From: Streptomyces zingiberis
GTDB lineage: Bacteria; Actinomycetota; Actinomycetes; Streptomycetales; Streptomycetaceae
Direction: 5' to 3'
NCBI RefSeq assembly: GCF_012034935.1
Contig: NZ_JAATEN010000017.1
Span: forward strand, 62,001 to 126,000
DNA length: 64,000 nucleotides
Shown: one piece after another, positions 8,757 through 18,087 of the stretch
How positions within the stretch are numbered: the first letter of the stretch is position 1
How the letters are laid out: each line of letters starts with the position of its first letter
Notes under the pieces: model-generated
Database searches by the model: none
Seen by the model: the letters and a program-made list of their open reading frames with translations, nothing else
What the model was told of the DNA's origin: nothing
Translations under genes and position numbers: made by a program

Positions 8757-9977
8757 ATGCCCGAAGCCGTGATCGTCTCTGCCGCCCGCTCACCGATCGG
8801 CCGGGCCTTCAAGGGCTCGCTCAAGGACGTCCGCCCGGACGATCTGACCACCACGATCATCCGGGCCGCGCTGGACAAGATCCCGGAGCTGGACCCGCGT
8901 GACATCGACGACCTGATGCTCGGCTGCGGCCTCCCCGGCGGCGAGCAGGGCCACAACCTCGCCCGCGTCGTGGCCGTGCAGCTCGGCATGGACCACCTCC
9001 CCGGCTGCACCATCACCCGCTACTGCTCCTCCTCGCTCCAGACCTCCCGGATGGCCCTGCACGCCATCCGCGCCGGTGAGGGGGATGTCTTCATCTCGGC
9101 CGGTGTCGAGACCGTCTCCCGTTCGGTGAACGGCACCTCGGACGGGATGCCGGGCACCCACAACCCGCTCTTCGCCGACGCCGAGGCCCGCACCGCGGCC
9201 CGCGCCGGGGAGGAGGGCACCGGCTGGCACGACCCGCGCGAGGACGGCCTGCTGCCCGACCCGTACATCGCCATGGGCCAGACGGCCGAGAACCTGGCCC
9301 GCCTCAAGGGGGTGACCCGCCAGGAGATGGACGAGTTCGGCGTGCGCTCGCAGAACCTCGCCGAGCAGGCCCTCGGGAAGGGCTTCTGGGAGCGGGAGAT
9401 CACCCCGGTCACGACGCCGGACGGCACGGTCGTCGGCAAGGACGACGGCCCCCGGGCCGGGGTGACCCTGGAGGGCGTCGCGGGCCTGAAGCCCGTCTTC
9501 CGCCCGGACGGACTGGTGACGGCCGGCAACTGCTGCCCGCTCAACGACGGCGCCGCCGCACTGGTGATCATGTCCGACACCAAGGCGCGCGAGCTGGGCC
9601 TCACCCCGCTGGCCCGGATCGTCTCCACGGGCCTGTCGGCCCTCTCCCCGGAGATCATGGGGTACGGCCCGGTCGAGGCGAGCGAGCAGGCGCTGCGCCG
9701 GGCGGGTCTGGCCATCGGCGACATCGACCTGGTGGAGATCAACGAGGCGTTCGCCGCACAGGTCATCCCCTCCTACCGCGATCTGGGCGTCGACCTGGAC
9801 CGCCTCAACATCAACGGCGGGGCCATCGCCGTCGGGCACCCGTTCGGCATGACCGGCGCCCGCATCACCGGCACCCTGATCAACTCCCTCCAGTGGCACG
9901 ACAAGCAGTTCGGCCTGGAGACGATGTGTGTCGGCGGCGGACAGGGCATGGCCATGGTCATCGAGCGGCTGAGCTGA
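8757..9977 (+). CDS. acetyl-CoA C-acetyltransferase / thiolase
   Basis: The 406-residue thiolase catalyses the reversible thiolytic cleavage or condensation of acyl-CoA. The acyl-accepting cysteine is C90 in TRYCSSSLQ. The NEAF motif, the GGAIAVGHPFGMTGAR motif with its catalytic His, and the C-terminal MCVGGGQGMA with the second catalytic Cys are all intact. The length is normal. The ATG at 8757 is preferred, preceded by GGGAG; a GTG directly before it at 8754 is possible. It is likely monocistronic, with a strong hairpin after the stop. It could serve fatty-acid oxidation or acetoacetyl-CoA formation. Confidence 0.92.
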   Translation: MPEAVIVSAARSPIGRAFKGSLKDVRPDDLTTTIIRAALDKIPELDPRDIDDLMLGCGLPGGEQGHNLARVVAVQLGMDHLPGCTITRYCSSSLQTSRMALHAIRAGEGDVFISAGVETVSRSVNGTSDGMPGTHNPLFADAEARTAARAGEEGTGWHDPREDGLLPDPYIAMGQTAENLARLKGVTRQEMDEFGVRSQNLAEQALGKGFWEREITPVTTPDGTVVGKDDGPRAGVTLEGVAGLKPVFRPDGLVTAGNCCPLNDGAAALVIMSDTKARELGLTPLARIVSTGLSALSPEIMGYGPVEASEQALRRAGLAIGDIDLVEINEAFAAQVIPSYRDLGVDLDRLNINGGAIAVGHPFGMTGARITGTLINSLQWHDKQFGLETMCVGGGQGMAMVIERLS

Positions 9978-9990
9978 GGCGGTCCCGGCC

Positions 9991-10044
9991 CCGGCGGCGG
10001 GCGGGGACGACGGGCGGGGACGACGGCTCCCCGCCCGCCGCCGG
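9991..10044. terminator. intrinsic-type terminator hairpin after the thiolase
   Basis: A perfect 17-bp stem: CCGGCGGCGGGCGGGGA at 9991-10007 pairs with 10028-10044 across a 20-nt loop. There is no U-run, as is usual in Streptomyces. The rest of the gap to 10364 holds no gene I can support. Confidence 0.65.
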
Positions 10045-10364
10045 GGCGCCCCGCCGCGTCCGCTCCTCAACCGCACCCGAGCGCTCCTCACCTGCTCCCC
10101 GAGCACTCCCCAACACCTCCGCACCGCCTCCTCAACGCCTCCTCAACGGCGGAACGGCGCGCTGACCCCGTTGTGACCTAATCTCCCCCAGGATGTGATC
10201 TGCGCCGCTGTATGCCCGTTCTCGCAGCTCAGACGGTTGACTCAACGACGCGCCTCCACCCAGACTGCCCGTTCGGCGAGGTTCCGCGCCCACGGGGACA
10301 CGGCCGGGCCGCCGAGCTGAGGTAGGAATTTCCGGGGGAGACGTCAAAACCGGGAGAGAATCCA

Positions 10365-11234
10365 GTGAGCGCCATGTCCATCGCCCTGCTGCTGGCCGCG
10401 TCCGCCGCCGCGGCGGCGGCAGTCGCGGCCTGTCTCGCCGCTCGCGGCGTGCGCCGGCGGATCGACGCCCTCCGGGCCGAGCTGGCGGCCCTGGGCCACA
10501 CCGCTCCGGCCCCCCGGCGGGCCCCGGCCGAGGAGGCCCGCGAGGACATGCGGGAGGGCGTGCGGGAGGACATGCGGGAAGAGATACGCGCGGCCGTCAC
10601 GCAGGCCCTGGCCGAGGAGCGCGAACGGGAGCTGGCGGAGGCCCGCGCCTTCTGGGCCGCCCAGGAGGCCCGGGACGCCGCCGACGCCACCTCGCTGCTC
10701 AGCGGTCTGACGGGCTGCGGCGAGGACGGGCCCGGCCTGCTGCCCCGCCAGCCCGACCCCGCCGGTCTGGAATCCTCCCCGGTGGCGGACTCCGTGACCG
10801 GTGCCGAGCTCTTCGAGGGCGACGAGGGCGACACCTCGGCCGAGATCGAGGAGCCCGCCGGTCCCGCCGAGCTGGCGGCCGCCCGCCGGCGTCACCCCTC
10901 GCACCCCGACTTCGCCTCGCACGCCGCCGCCGGCGTCCACCACGAGCGGACCATCGCCCTCCTCGCCGAACTGGCCGAGGACGGCATCCCGCTGGTGGAT
11001 GTCCGCCCCGGCCCGCTCGGCACGCTGGACGTCTACGTCTTCGCGGACGGCACCACGGTCTGCATGACCCCCGGGCACAAGGAGACCGCCGAAGCGCTGT
11101 CCGCGGCGCTGCGCGAGGGCGCCACACCGATTCTGCTGGGCGGCTCCGCGGTGTCCGGGGCGTACGCGCTGACCTTCTCCTGCGGGCACGACAGCGTCTT
11201 CGTCCTCGCGGACCGCGTCATCGCCTCGCTCTGA
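10365..11234 (+). CDS. membrane-anchored hypothetical protein
   Basis: The protein has 289 residues. It starts at a GTG with GGGAGAG 6 nt upstream. An N-terminal hydrophobic Ala-rich segment (SIALLLAASAAAAAAVAACLAARG) would anchor it in the membrane. A charged helical region of about residues 30-110 follows, with repeated EDMREGVREDMREE heptad-like blocks suggesting a coiled coil. Then comes an acidic linker and a C-terminal globular domain from about 180, rich in beta predictions (RTIALLAELAEDGIPLVDVRPGPLGTLDVYVFADGT). I do not recognise the family. Confidence 0.7.
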   Translation: MSAMSIALLLAASAAAAAAVAACLAARGVRRRIDALRAELAALGHTAPAPRRAPAEEAREDMREGVREDMREEIRAAVTQALAEERERELAEARAFWAAQEARDAADATSLLSGLTGCGEDGPGLLPRQPDPAGLESSPVADSVTGAELFEGDEGDTSAEIEEPAGPAELAAARRRHPSHPDFASHAAAGVHHERTIALLAELAEDGIPLVDVRPGPLGTLDVYVFADGTTVCMTPGHKETAEALSAALREGATPILLGGSAVSGAYALTFSCGHDSVFVLADRVIASL

Positions 11235-11425
11235 CCCGCCTCGCTCCGACCCGCCCCTCCGGGCTCCGCGCCCCGGCCGCCTCGCCACGGGGAACCGCGA
11301 AGGAGCGGCGGACACCTCCCGCCGGGGCCGTGATCACGATCCCTCCCGGCCTCACGCCGGGGCGACGCGGCCCGTGCCCGGCGCGCGTCCCGGGCCGCTC
11401 CGGCCGCGCACACCGCGCGCTGGGC

Positions 11426-11821
11426 TCAGCAGCCGCACCGCGCCCCCGCCGCCCGGACCAGCTCCAGCGCCTCGGCCAGCCGCTCCCCGGCCGCCTCCCC
11501 GGAGCCGGATCCGGACCCGTCAGCCGCACGATCCGCGTGATCCGCGCGCCGGCCGGAACCGCCGGCGTCAGCATGGCGCAGCGCCATCGCCAGATCGTGT
11601 CCCGCGACGGCCACCTGGTCGCCGACGGCGAACAGGCCTGCCTCCGGCATGATCGGCGGCTCCGCGCCCGGGCACTCGATACGCCGGGCCCGCACCGCCA
11701 ACTCCCGCGCCAGCGCCAGCCCTTCGGCCGCGGCCCCCTGACGGAGCCGGCTCCGCGGGGCGGCCCGCAGTCGGTCGGCGAGGCGGTCCACGGCGGTCTC
11801 CAGCGAGGTCACGTCCAGCAC
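11426..11821 (-). CDS. hypothetical small helical protein
   Basis: About 131 residues, beginning VLDVTSLETAVDRLADRLRAAPRSRLRQGAAAEGLALARELAVRARRIE. The first 50 residues are clearly amphipathic helix and the end carries ALELVRAAGARCGC with two cysteines at the C-terminus. The start is uncertain: GTG at 11821 fits the helical opening and ATG at 11851 is also possible. A Ser/Gly-rich loop separates the helices. Function unknown; it is divergent from the gene at 11920. Confidence 0.55.
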   Translation of the reverse strand: MLDVTSLETAVDRLADRLRAAPRSRLRQGAAAEGLALARELAVRARRIECPGAEPPIMPEAGLFAVGDQVAVAGHDLAMALRHADAGGSGRRADHADRAADGSGSGSGEAAGERLAEALELVRAAGARCGC

Positions 11822-11919
11822 GCCCCGAGCGTATGGGGCCTTCCGGACCATTGCCAACAGGCGAGCCCTCAGGCACGGTGACGTGAAGGACCAGCGTTTG
11901 GAACCGCCCGGAGGCGCCG

Positions 11920-12150
11920 ATGTCCCAAGTGTTCTCGGAAGAGACCCACCGGAACCTGCTCTCCCGCATCCCCCACTGCACCGGCCGGGAGATCTCCGAC
12001 TGGCTGCGCACCGTCGACGAGGGCCCGGCCCTCGTCCGCTTCGAGGAGAAGGTCAGCTGGCTGCGCGGCGAGCACGAGCTCGCCTACGGCCACGCCAAGG
12101 CCATCATCCATGAACACGACCTGAGGCGCGCCGCGCGCAGACTGCACTGA
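11920..12150 (+). CDS. DUF4287-type small protein
   Basis: The 76-residue protein MSQVFSEETHRNLLSRIPHCTGREISDWLRTVDEGPALVRFEEKVSWLRGEHELAYGHAKAIIHEHDLRRAARR matches the pattern I associate with DUF4287 proteins, an all-helical conserved domain of unknown role. A strong GGAGGC site lies 5 nt before the ATG. It is followed by a strong hairpin shared with the convergent Bax-inhibitor gene. Confidence 0.8.
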   Translation: MSQVFSEETHRNLLSRIPHCTGREISDWLRTVDEGPALVRFEEKVSWLRGEHELAYGHAKAIIHEHDLRRAARRLH

Positions 12151-12232
12151 GGAGGCCCCTCCCGTCCGGCGGCGGACGACAAGCCACACCGGCGACCCTC
12201 ACCCATCTCAACCCCTCCCCGTCACGGCATGC

Positions 12233-12268
12233 GAAGGGCCCGGAGGCAGCGGCCTCCGGGCCCTTCGG
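12233..12268. terminator. bidirectional terminator
   Basis: A perfect 16-bp stem (CGAAGGGCCCGGAGGC paired with GCCTCCGGGCCCTTCG) closes a 4-nt AGCG loop. It lies between the stops of the small protein at 12150 and the convergent membrane protein at 12311, so it can serve both. Confidence 0.85.
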
Positions 12269-12310
12269 CGCGTCCCACGCGGTGCGGACACCACGGGCGG
12301 GGGACGGGGG

Positions 12311-13132
12311 TCAGTCTCCCCGCAGGATGGCGATCAGCCGCAGCATCTCCAGGTAGATCCAGACCAGGGTCAGCGTCAGGCCGAAGGCCGCCAGCCAGGA
12401 CTCCTCACGCGGAGCGCCGTAGGCCAGGCCGTCCTCGACCTGCTTGAAGTCCAGGGCGAGGAACGCGGCACCGAGGACGATGCCGACGATACCGAAGATG
12501 ATGCCGAGGCCGCCGCTGCGGAAGCCGAGGCCGTCACCGCCGCCGAAGACCATGAACAGGAGGTTGACCGCGGTCAGCAGCATGAAGCCGATCGCGGCGG
12601 CCATCACGAAGCGGTAGAACCGCTGGTTGACCCGGATGATCCGGGTCTTGTAGGCGATGAGCACGCCGACGAAGACCGCCATGGTGCCGAGCACCGCCTG
12701 CATCGGCGCGCCGGCGAACTGCGCGTTGATCGCGCCGCTGAGCGCCCCGAGGAAGAGGCCCTCGAAGGCGGCGTACGACAGGATCAGAGCCGGGGAGGGC
12801 TTGCGCTTGAACGACTGCACGAGGGCGAGGACCATCGCGACGAGCGCGGCGCCGATGGCCAGCCCGAGCGGCATCTGCATGATCCAGGCGATCGCCGCAC
12901 CGACGATGACGGTCCCGAGCGTCATGCCGGTCCGCATGACGACGTCGTCCATCGTCATCCGGGCGGCCTGTGGCGGGGCGCCGTAGCCCTGCTGCTGTGC
13001 GTACGGGTTGGTGCCCGCGTACGGGTTGCCGGTCTGGACTGCGGGCCCGGCCTGCGGTGCCGCGTTGAAGCCCGCGTAACCGTTGTCGCGGCTGAATCCC
13101 CGTCGCGAGAAGACCGGGTTGCTGCTCCTCAT
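12311..13132 (-). CDS. Bax inhibitor-1/YccA family membrane protein
   Basis: The 273-residue protein has a Gly/Asn/Pro/Gln-rich cytoplasmic N-terminus (NPYAGTNPYAQQQGYG) followed by seven hydrophobic segments from about residue 70. These include TLGTVIVGAAIAWIMQMPL, IGAALVAMVLALVQSF, FEGLFLGALSGAI, AVLGTMAVFVGVLIAY, FVMAAAIGFMLLTAVNLLFMVF and GIIFGIVGIVLGAAFLALDF. The family (TMBIM/BI-1, YccA) comprises pH-sensitive Ca2+-leak type proteins and FtsH-interacting proteins, so the exact role here is not inferable. It stands alone. Confidence 0.93.
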   Translation of the reverse strand: MRSSNPVFSRRGFSRDNGYAGFNAAPQAGPAVQTGNPYAGTNPYAQQQGYGAPPQAARMTMDDVVMRTGMTLGTVIVGAAIAWIMQMPLGLAIGAALVAMVLALVQSFKRKPSPALILSYAAFEGLFLGALSGAINAQFAGAPMQAVLGTMAVFVGVLIAYKTRIIRVNQRFYRFVMAAAIGFMLLTAVNLLFMVFGGGDGLGFRSGGLGIIFGIVGIVLGAAFLALDFKQVEDGLAYGAPREESWLAAFGLTLTLVWIYLEMLRLIAILRGD

Positions 13133-13466
13133 CTCACTCCTCCATGGCCGCCCTGCGCGACCTTGCCCTCAAGAGTAATAGCCAGGCAAAAAAATCACCC
13201 TAGTGCCTGGGGAGGATCTTTTGCGGGTGCCGCCCCGAGGCCACGTCCCCCGCCGGCGGCCTCGGGTGAGCCCCGCTCGGAAGCCGCGGGTCCACGGCCC
13301 GCGACCGCGATCCCTCCTGTCAGCACAGACGCCGGGAAGAAGATTCCCGTTCCGGCCCGGCCCACCCGGCTCGCCGCCCGGTCCACCCGGTCCGCCCGGT
13401 CCGCCCGGGGACAGGGACCACACCTCCGTCGGGCCGCCGGCGCCCCACCGGCTACGCCGGCCGCCC

Positions 13467-13622
13467 GGGTTCCGGCTCGCCCTCGCGCGCGAGGGCACGG
13501 AGATCGCCGGCTTCGCCTGCGGCTTCCACCTGCCGCCCGGCACCCGGTGGTGGGCGGGCGTCGTCGACCGGACGCTGCCGGATGGCGTCGTCCGCGAGGA
13601 CGGCCGCCGGACCACAGCTTCC
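13467..13622 (+). pseudogene. remnant of a GNAT N-acetyltransferase
   Basis: In the otherwise gene-poor gap 13133-13851, one forward frame encodes FRLALAREGTEIAGFACGF, then LPPGTRWWAGVVDR and EDGRRTTA. This is the central strand-loop of Streptomyces GNAT acetyltransferases (typically a 'F..v.A..g..vvGFa.G...p..trWw.g' pattern). There is no acetyl-CoA loop (R/Q-x-x-G-x-G/A) after it, and the flanks read as low-complexity Pro/Gly sequence, so the rest of the gene seems lost. The identification rests on pattern memory. Confidence 0.45.
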
Positions 13623-13851
13623 CGGCCGGGCCACAGCACCGGCCGGTCAAGTCGTCCCGATGCCGATCGCACCCCCTGCCCGGACGTCGCCTCCGGCCGG
13701 GACGTCACCTCGTCTGCCAGGTGCGTGCGCTCGACCTCATGTGCCATGACACAGCATCAGGAACGCCGTGCGCCCACGGTGCGCCCAAAGGCCGGCGACA
13801 AGCCCCCGGAATTCGGTCGTTTCCGCAGGTCAGACCCCACGTGCGTGGGGG

Positions 13852-13934
13852 TGCCCGGAGCCGGACTCGAACCGGCACGGCCTTCTAGGCCAGTGAGGTT
13901 TAAGCTCACCGTGTCTGCATTCCACCATCCGGGC
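13852..13934 (-). tRNA. bldA: tRNA-Leu(UAA), decodes the rare UUA codon; bldA equivalent
   Basis: On the minus strand the gene begins GCCCGGATGGTGGAATGC and folds as a class II tRNA. The acceptor stem is GCCCGGA/TCCGGGC with discriminator A. The anticodon stem GTGAG/CTCAC holds loop CTTAAAC, so the anticodon is UAA. There is a long variable arm (GGCC/GGCC), and the T arm is GCCGG-TTCGAGT-CCGGC. CCA is not fully encoded. In Streptomyces the only tRNA reading UUA is bldA, a switch for aerial growth and secondary metabolism. One in-frame TTA codon occurs in this window, at 56698-56700. Confidence 0.95.
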
Positions 13935-14428
13935 GGGATCCCCCATGACGATGCCGTTGGGGCTGGTCAGGCCTACGGGACCGCTCCCACGAAACGCGGT
14001 CCCCCCACGGCGCCCTCCGAGACTAGCCGGGCGCGTGACGCCGAACAGCCCGTTCCCGAAGGGTGGTTGTCTGATTTTATTGGCAGCTGAAGCCCCGTCA
14101 GAAGTCGCCCCCTGAGAAGCCGCTGCTGGTCCCGGTGTACCGGTCTGCCCCGCTCCGGCCAGGCTGTCGGTAAATGACGCGATCTCGATGGCCCCCGGCG
14201 GCCGCCGGGGCTCCGTGGTCATCCCCAGGGAGGAGACCGGGCGTTCGTGTAGCGCTCGGGAGGGCCCTGAATCTGGTTACGCGGACTGATCCGGACGCCA
14301 CCGGGAAGCGGGACGATGAAGAGGTCCGGCCGCCGGTTCTCCCGGCGGCCGGGCCCGTTGCCGGTCCGCGTGGTCACTCCCGTGGGCCGGCCGGGCCTCC
14401 ACACGTACCGGAACAGGAGAACTCCCCC

Positions 14429-15262
14429 GTGACCAGCAGCTTCACCGGCGCCACGGGCGCCGCCCCATCGACCGCGGTCGCCGCCCGCGCCACCGGCCTC
14501 ACCAAGGTCTACGGGGAGGGGGAAACCAAGGTGGTGGCGCTCGACGCCGTCTCCGCCGAGTTCCGGCAGGGCGAGTTCACCGCCATCATGGGCCCGTCCG
14601 GCTCGGGGAAGTCGACGCTGATGCACTGCGTCGCGGGGCTGGACACGATCACCTCCGGTTCGGCCGCCATCGGCGGCACGGAGCTGGGCCCGCTCAAGGA
14701 CAAGCAGCTCACCAAGCTCCGCCGGGACAAGATCGGTTTCATCTTCCAGGCGTTCAACCTGCTGCCGACCCTCAACGCCCTGGAGAACATCACGCTCCCG
14801 ATGGACATCGCGGGCCGCAAGCCGGACCAGGATTGGCTGGAAAAGGTGGTGAAGACCGTCGGCCTGGAGGGGCGACTCACCCACCGGCCGAGCGAGCTCT
14901 CCGGCGGACAGCAGCAGCGCGTGGCCGTGGCCCGCGCCCTCGCCGGGCAGCCCGAGATCATTTTCGCGGACGAGCCGACGGGCAACCTCGACTCCCGTTC
15001 CGGCGCCGAGGTGCTGGGCTTCCTCCGCAACTCCGTCCGGGAGCTGGGGCAGACGATCGTGATGGTCACCCACGACCCGGTCGCCGCCGCCTACGCGGAC
15101 CGCGTCGTCTTCCTCGCCGACGGCCGCATCGTCGACGAGCTGCACGGCCCGACGGCCGAGAGCGTGCTGGACCGGATGCGCTCGCTGCCCACGGGAGCGG
15201 CCGCCCCGCAGCGGGAGTCCACGCGGCCGGGCTCCGAAGGCACCGCCGCTCCCACGGGCTGA
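14429..15262 (+). CDS. ABC transporter ATP-binding protein (MacB/LolD type)
   Basis: The 277-residue ATPase has Walker A GPSGSGKST, Q-loop FIFQAFNLLPTLNALENI, signature LSGGQQQR, Walker B IIFADEPTGNLDS and the H-loop VTHDP. The FQAFNLLPTLNALENITLP segment is typical of MacB/LolD-like subunits that couple to FtsX-fold permeases. The GTG start at 14429 is preceded by CAGGAGA. A short Ser/Pro-rich tail follows the domain. It is directly upstream of its permease at 15352. Likely function: mechanotransmission-type export or lipid/peptide extraction at the membrane. The substrate is unknown. It is closely similar to the ATPase at 47395-48207. Confidence 0.93.
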   Translation: MTSSFTGATGAAPSTAVAARATGLTKVYGEGETKVVALDAVSAEFRQGEFTAIMGPSGSGKSTLMHCVAGLDTITSGSAAIGGTELGPLKDKQLTKLRRDKIGFIFQAFNLLPTLNALENITLPMDIAGRKPDQDWLEKVVKTVGLEGRLTHRPSELSGGQQQRVAVARALAGQPEIIFADEPTGNLDSRSGAEVLGFLRNSVRELGQTIVMVTHDPVAAAYADRVVFLADGRIVDELHGPTAESVLDRMRSLPTGAAAPQRESTRPGSEGTAAPTG

Positions 15263-15351
15263 GCGCCGGCCCTCGGCGGACGCCCTCTCCGGCGGGCGGC
15301 CCCGGCCGGTTCCCCCGCCCCCTCCCGACACCTCCCACCCTGGACACACCC

Positions 15352-17865
15352 ATGTTCCGTACCGCCCTGCGCAATGTGCTCGCGCACAAAGCCAGGCTGC
15401 TGATGACCGTGCTCGCCGTGCTCCTCGGCGTCGCCTTCGTCTCCGGCACCCTGACGTTCACCGACACCCTCGGCGAGGCGTTCAAGAAAAGCTCCGCCCA
15501 GAGCTTCGACCACGTCTCCGTCGCCGTCCGGCCCCACAGCGCCCGGGAGGAGGACCGCCCGAAGCTCGACGACGCCCTGCTGGAGAAGTTCGGGAAGCTG
15601 CCCGGCGCCGAATCCGTCACCGGCACCCTCTCCGGCTTCACCGCCCTCGCCGGCAAGGACGGCAGGCCCGTCGGGGACGGCTGGTCCGCCCAGGGCACCA
15701 ACCACTTCCCCGGCCCCGACGGCGAGGACCCACGCCACCGGTTCACCGACGGCCGGGCACCGCAGGGCCCGGACGAGGTGGCCATCGACAGCCGCACCGC
15801 CGAGCGCACCGGCTACCGCACGGGCGACACCCTGCGGCTCTCCGCGGACGGCTCCGTGCGCACCCCGAAGATCACCGGGGTGTTCGACACCGACGACGGC
15901 AACGTCGCCGCCGGCGGCACCCTGACGGTCTTCGACAACGCCACCGCCCGCAAGCTGTTCGACGGCGACGAGTACGAGGAGATCACCCTTCAGGCCGCCG
16001 CCGGGACCTCGGAACGCGAACTCCGGCAGCAGGTGGCCCAGGTGCTGCCGGAGGGCCTGAAGGCCGACACCGGGCGCCAACTGGCCGACGAACAGGCCGA
16101 GATGATCACGGAGCAGACCTCCGCGATCAGCAACACCCTGCTCTACTTCGCCGCGATCGCGCTCTTCGTCGGCGTCTTCATCATCGCCAACACCTTCACC
16201 ATGCTCGTCGCGCAGCGCACCAAGGAACTGGCGCTGCTGCGGGCCGTCGGCGCCTCCCGGCGGCAGGTGACCCGCTCGGTGCTGCTGGAGGCGTTCCTCA
16301 TCGGGCTGATCGCCTCCGTCCTCGGCTTCGCGGCCGGCATCGGTATCGCCGTGGGGATGCGCGCCGCGATCGGCGCCACCGGGGCGGAGCTCCCGGACGG
16401 CCCGCTGGTGATCTCGCCCACGACCCCGCTCGTCGCGCTGGCCATCGGGGTGCTGGTGACGATGGCGGCGGCCTGGCTGCCCGGGCGGAAGGCCGCGAAG
16501 GTGCCGCCGGTCGCGGCGATGAACAGTGTGCACGCCGCGCCCACCGCGCGCGGGCTGGTGGTCCGCAACTCCCTCGGTGGGGTGATCACCGCGATCGGCG
16601 CGGCCATGCTCTTCCTCGGGGTCTCCGGCGGGACGACCGCGCTGCTGGCCGCCGGGGCCGCGGCCGTGCTGATCGGCGTGATCGTGCTGACGCCGCTGCT
16701 GTCCCGTCCGGTCGTCGCCGCCTCCGCCGTGGTCGTGGACCGCTTCGGGGTGGCCGGGCGGCTGGCGCGGCTCAACGCGGTGCGCAACCCGCGCCGTACC
16801 GCGTCCACGGCCTCGGCCCTGATGATCGGGCTGACCCTCGTCACCGGGCTGACCGTGGTGGCCGTCTCGGTCCAGACCGCCGTGGACAAGATGGCGGTGG
16901 GGCTGATGCGCGCCGACTACGTGGTCACGTCGGTCATCGGCCCCGGGCTCCACCCGGAGGTCCGCGAGAAGCTGGACGCGCTGCCGGAGGTGGCCGCGAC
17001 CAGCCCGATGCGCCAGGGGAACGCCGATCTGGACGGCTCCTACCAGAAGGTCACGGGCGTCGACCCGGCGGCCGTCGGCAAGGTGCTGGACCTGGACTTC
17101 GCCGGCGGTTCCCTGGCGGGCCTGGCCGGCGGCGGCGCGCTCGTCGACCAGGAGACGGCCGACGCCGCCGGCCTGGCCACCGGTGACACCCTCACGCTGA
17201 AGTTCTACGACGACGACAAGACGGAGAAGCTGGAGGTCACCGGCGTCTACAACGGCAACCAGATGATCGACGGCATCTTCGTGGACACCGCCGTGATCGA
17301 CCGCCACCAGGACAAGCCCCGGGACTACCAGCTGATGGTGGCGATGCGCGACGGGCCCTCCCCGGCGGCGGAGAAGTCGCTGATCGCGGCGTCCGACCAC
17401 AACCCGGCCGTCCGCGTGCAGGACAAGGCGGCCATCAGCGAGGAGATCAGCTCGGTCGTCAGCCTGCTGCTGAACATGCTCTACGGGCTGCTGGCGATGG
17501 CCGTGCTGATCGCGGTGCTCGGGGTGGTCAACACCCTGGCCATGTCGGTCTTCGAACGGAAGCACGAGATCGGCATGTTGCGGGCGATCGGGATGGACCG
17601 CGCCCGGGTGAAGCGGATGATCCGTCTGGAGTCGGTGGTGATCTCGCTCTTCGGGGCGGTGCTCGGCATCGGGCTGGGGATCTTCCTGGGCTGGGCCGCC
17701 GGCACCTCCGTCCGCGACACCCTGGAGGCGTACACCATGACCGTCCCATGGGACCGGATCGCGCTGTTCCTCGCGCTGGCCGGGCTGGTCGGCGTGGTCG
17801 CGGCGCTGTGGCCGGCGCGGCGGGCCGCGCGGCTCAACGCGCTGGAGGCGATCAAGGCCGAATAG
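15352..17865 (+). CDS. FtsX-like ABC transporter permease
   Basis: The 837-residue permease starts MFRTALRNVLAHKARLLMTVLAVLLGVAFVSGTLTFTDTLG, the usual first helix plus start of an extracytoplasmic MacB-PCD-like domain. A first FtsX block lies around residues 255-385 (IALFVGVFIIANTFTMLVAQRTKELALLRAVGASRRQV). A second extracytoplasmic domain follows, then a C-terminal FtsX block (AVLIAVLGVVNTLAMSVFERKHEIGMLRAIGMDRARVKR). This is the duplicated 10-TM architecture. It is expressed with the ATPase 89 nt upstream. A good terminator-like hairpin follows. Confidence 0.93.
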   Translation: MFRTALRNVLAHKARLLMTVLAVLLGVAFVSGTLTFTDTLGEAFKKSSAQSFDHVSVAVRPHSAREEDRPKLDDALLEKFGKLPGAESVTGTLSGFTALAGKDGRPVGDGWSAQGTNHFPGPDGEDPRHRFTDGRAPQGPDEVAIDSRTAERTGYRTGDTLRLSADGSVRTPKITGVFDTDDGNVAAGGTLTVFDNATARKLFDGDEYEEITLQAAAGTSERELRQQVAQVLPEGLKADTGRQLADEQAEMITEQTSAISNTLLYFAAIALFVGVFIIANTFTMLVAQRTKELALLRAVGASRRQVTRSVLLEAFLIGLIASVLGFAAGIGIAVGMRAAIGATGAELPDGPLVISPTTPLVALAIGVLVTMAAAWLPGRKAAKVPPVAAMNSVHAAPTARGLVVRNSLGGVITAIGAAMLFLGVSGGTTALLAAGAAAVLIGVIVLTPLLSRPVVAASAVVVDRFGVAGRLARLNAVRNPRRTASTASALMIGLTLVTGLTVVAVSVQTAVDKMAVGLMRADYVVTSVIGPGLHPEVREKLDALPEVAATSPMRQGNADLDGSYQKVTGVDPAAVGKVLDLDFAGGSLAGLAGGGALVDQETADAAGLATGDTLTLKFYDDDKTEKLEVTGVYNGNQMIDGIFVDTAVIDRHQDKPRDYQLMVAMRDGPSPAAEKSLIAASDHNPAVRVQDKAAISEEISSVVSLLLNMLYGLLAMAVLIAVLGVVNTLAMSVFERKHEIGMLRAIGMDRARVKRMIRLESVVISLFGAVLGIGLGIFLGWAAGTSVRDTLEAYTMTVPWDRIALFLALAGLVGVVAALWPARRAARLNALEAIKAE

Positions 17866-17921
17866 GCGCGCCACCCCGCCGTTCCCGGTCCCGGTCCGCC
17901 GTGACCGGGGACGGCGGCGCC

Positions 17922-17965
17922 ACCGGGCCCCGGTCCGCGGTATCTCCCGCGGTCCGGGGCCCGGT
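17922..17965. terminator. bidirectional terminator hairpin
   Basis: Two 19-nt arms, 17922-17940 and 17947-17965, pair with one mismatch around a 6-nt loop TATCTC. It sits between the permease stop (17865) and the stop of the leftward methyltransferase (18088). Confidence 0.75.
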
Positions 17966-18087
17966 CGCGGGACGGTCCGGGGCGGCGGACCCGCCGCCGT
18001 CTCCGCCGGTGGGCGGCCCGCCCGTGCCCTCTCCCCGGGGGCCGGCCACCGGCCGTCATCCGGTGGCCCGGGCCGCCGGCCGTCCCC

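Noticed and set aside
13163..13888. Intact gene in the gap before bldA
   Set aside because: Open frames on both strands are Pro/Gly/Arg-rich. Only a 50-codon GNAT-like remnant is protein-like.
15091..17874. 927-codon open frame opposite the ABC permease
   Set aside because: Shadow of the FtsX-type permease, composed of His/Arg/Gly/Asp-rich sequence without a recognisable fold.
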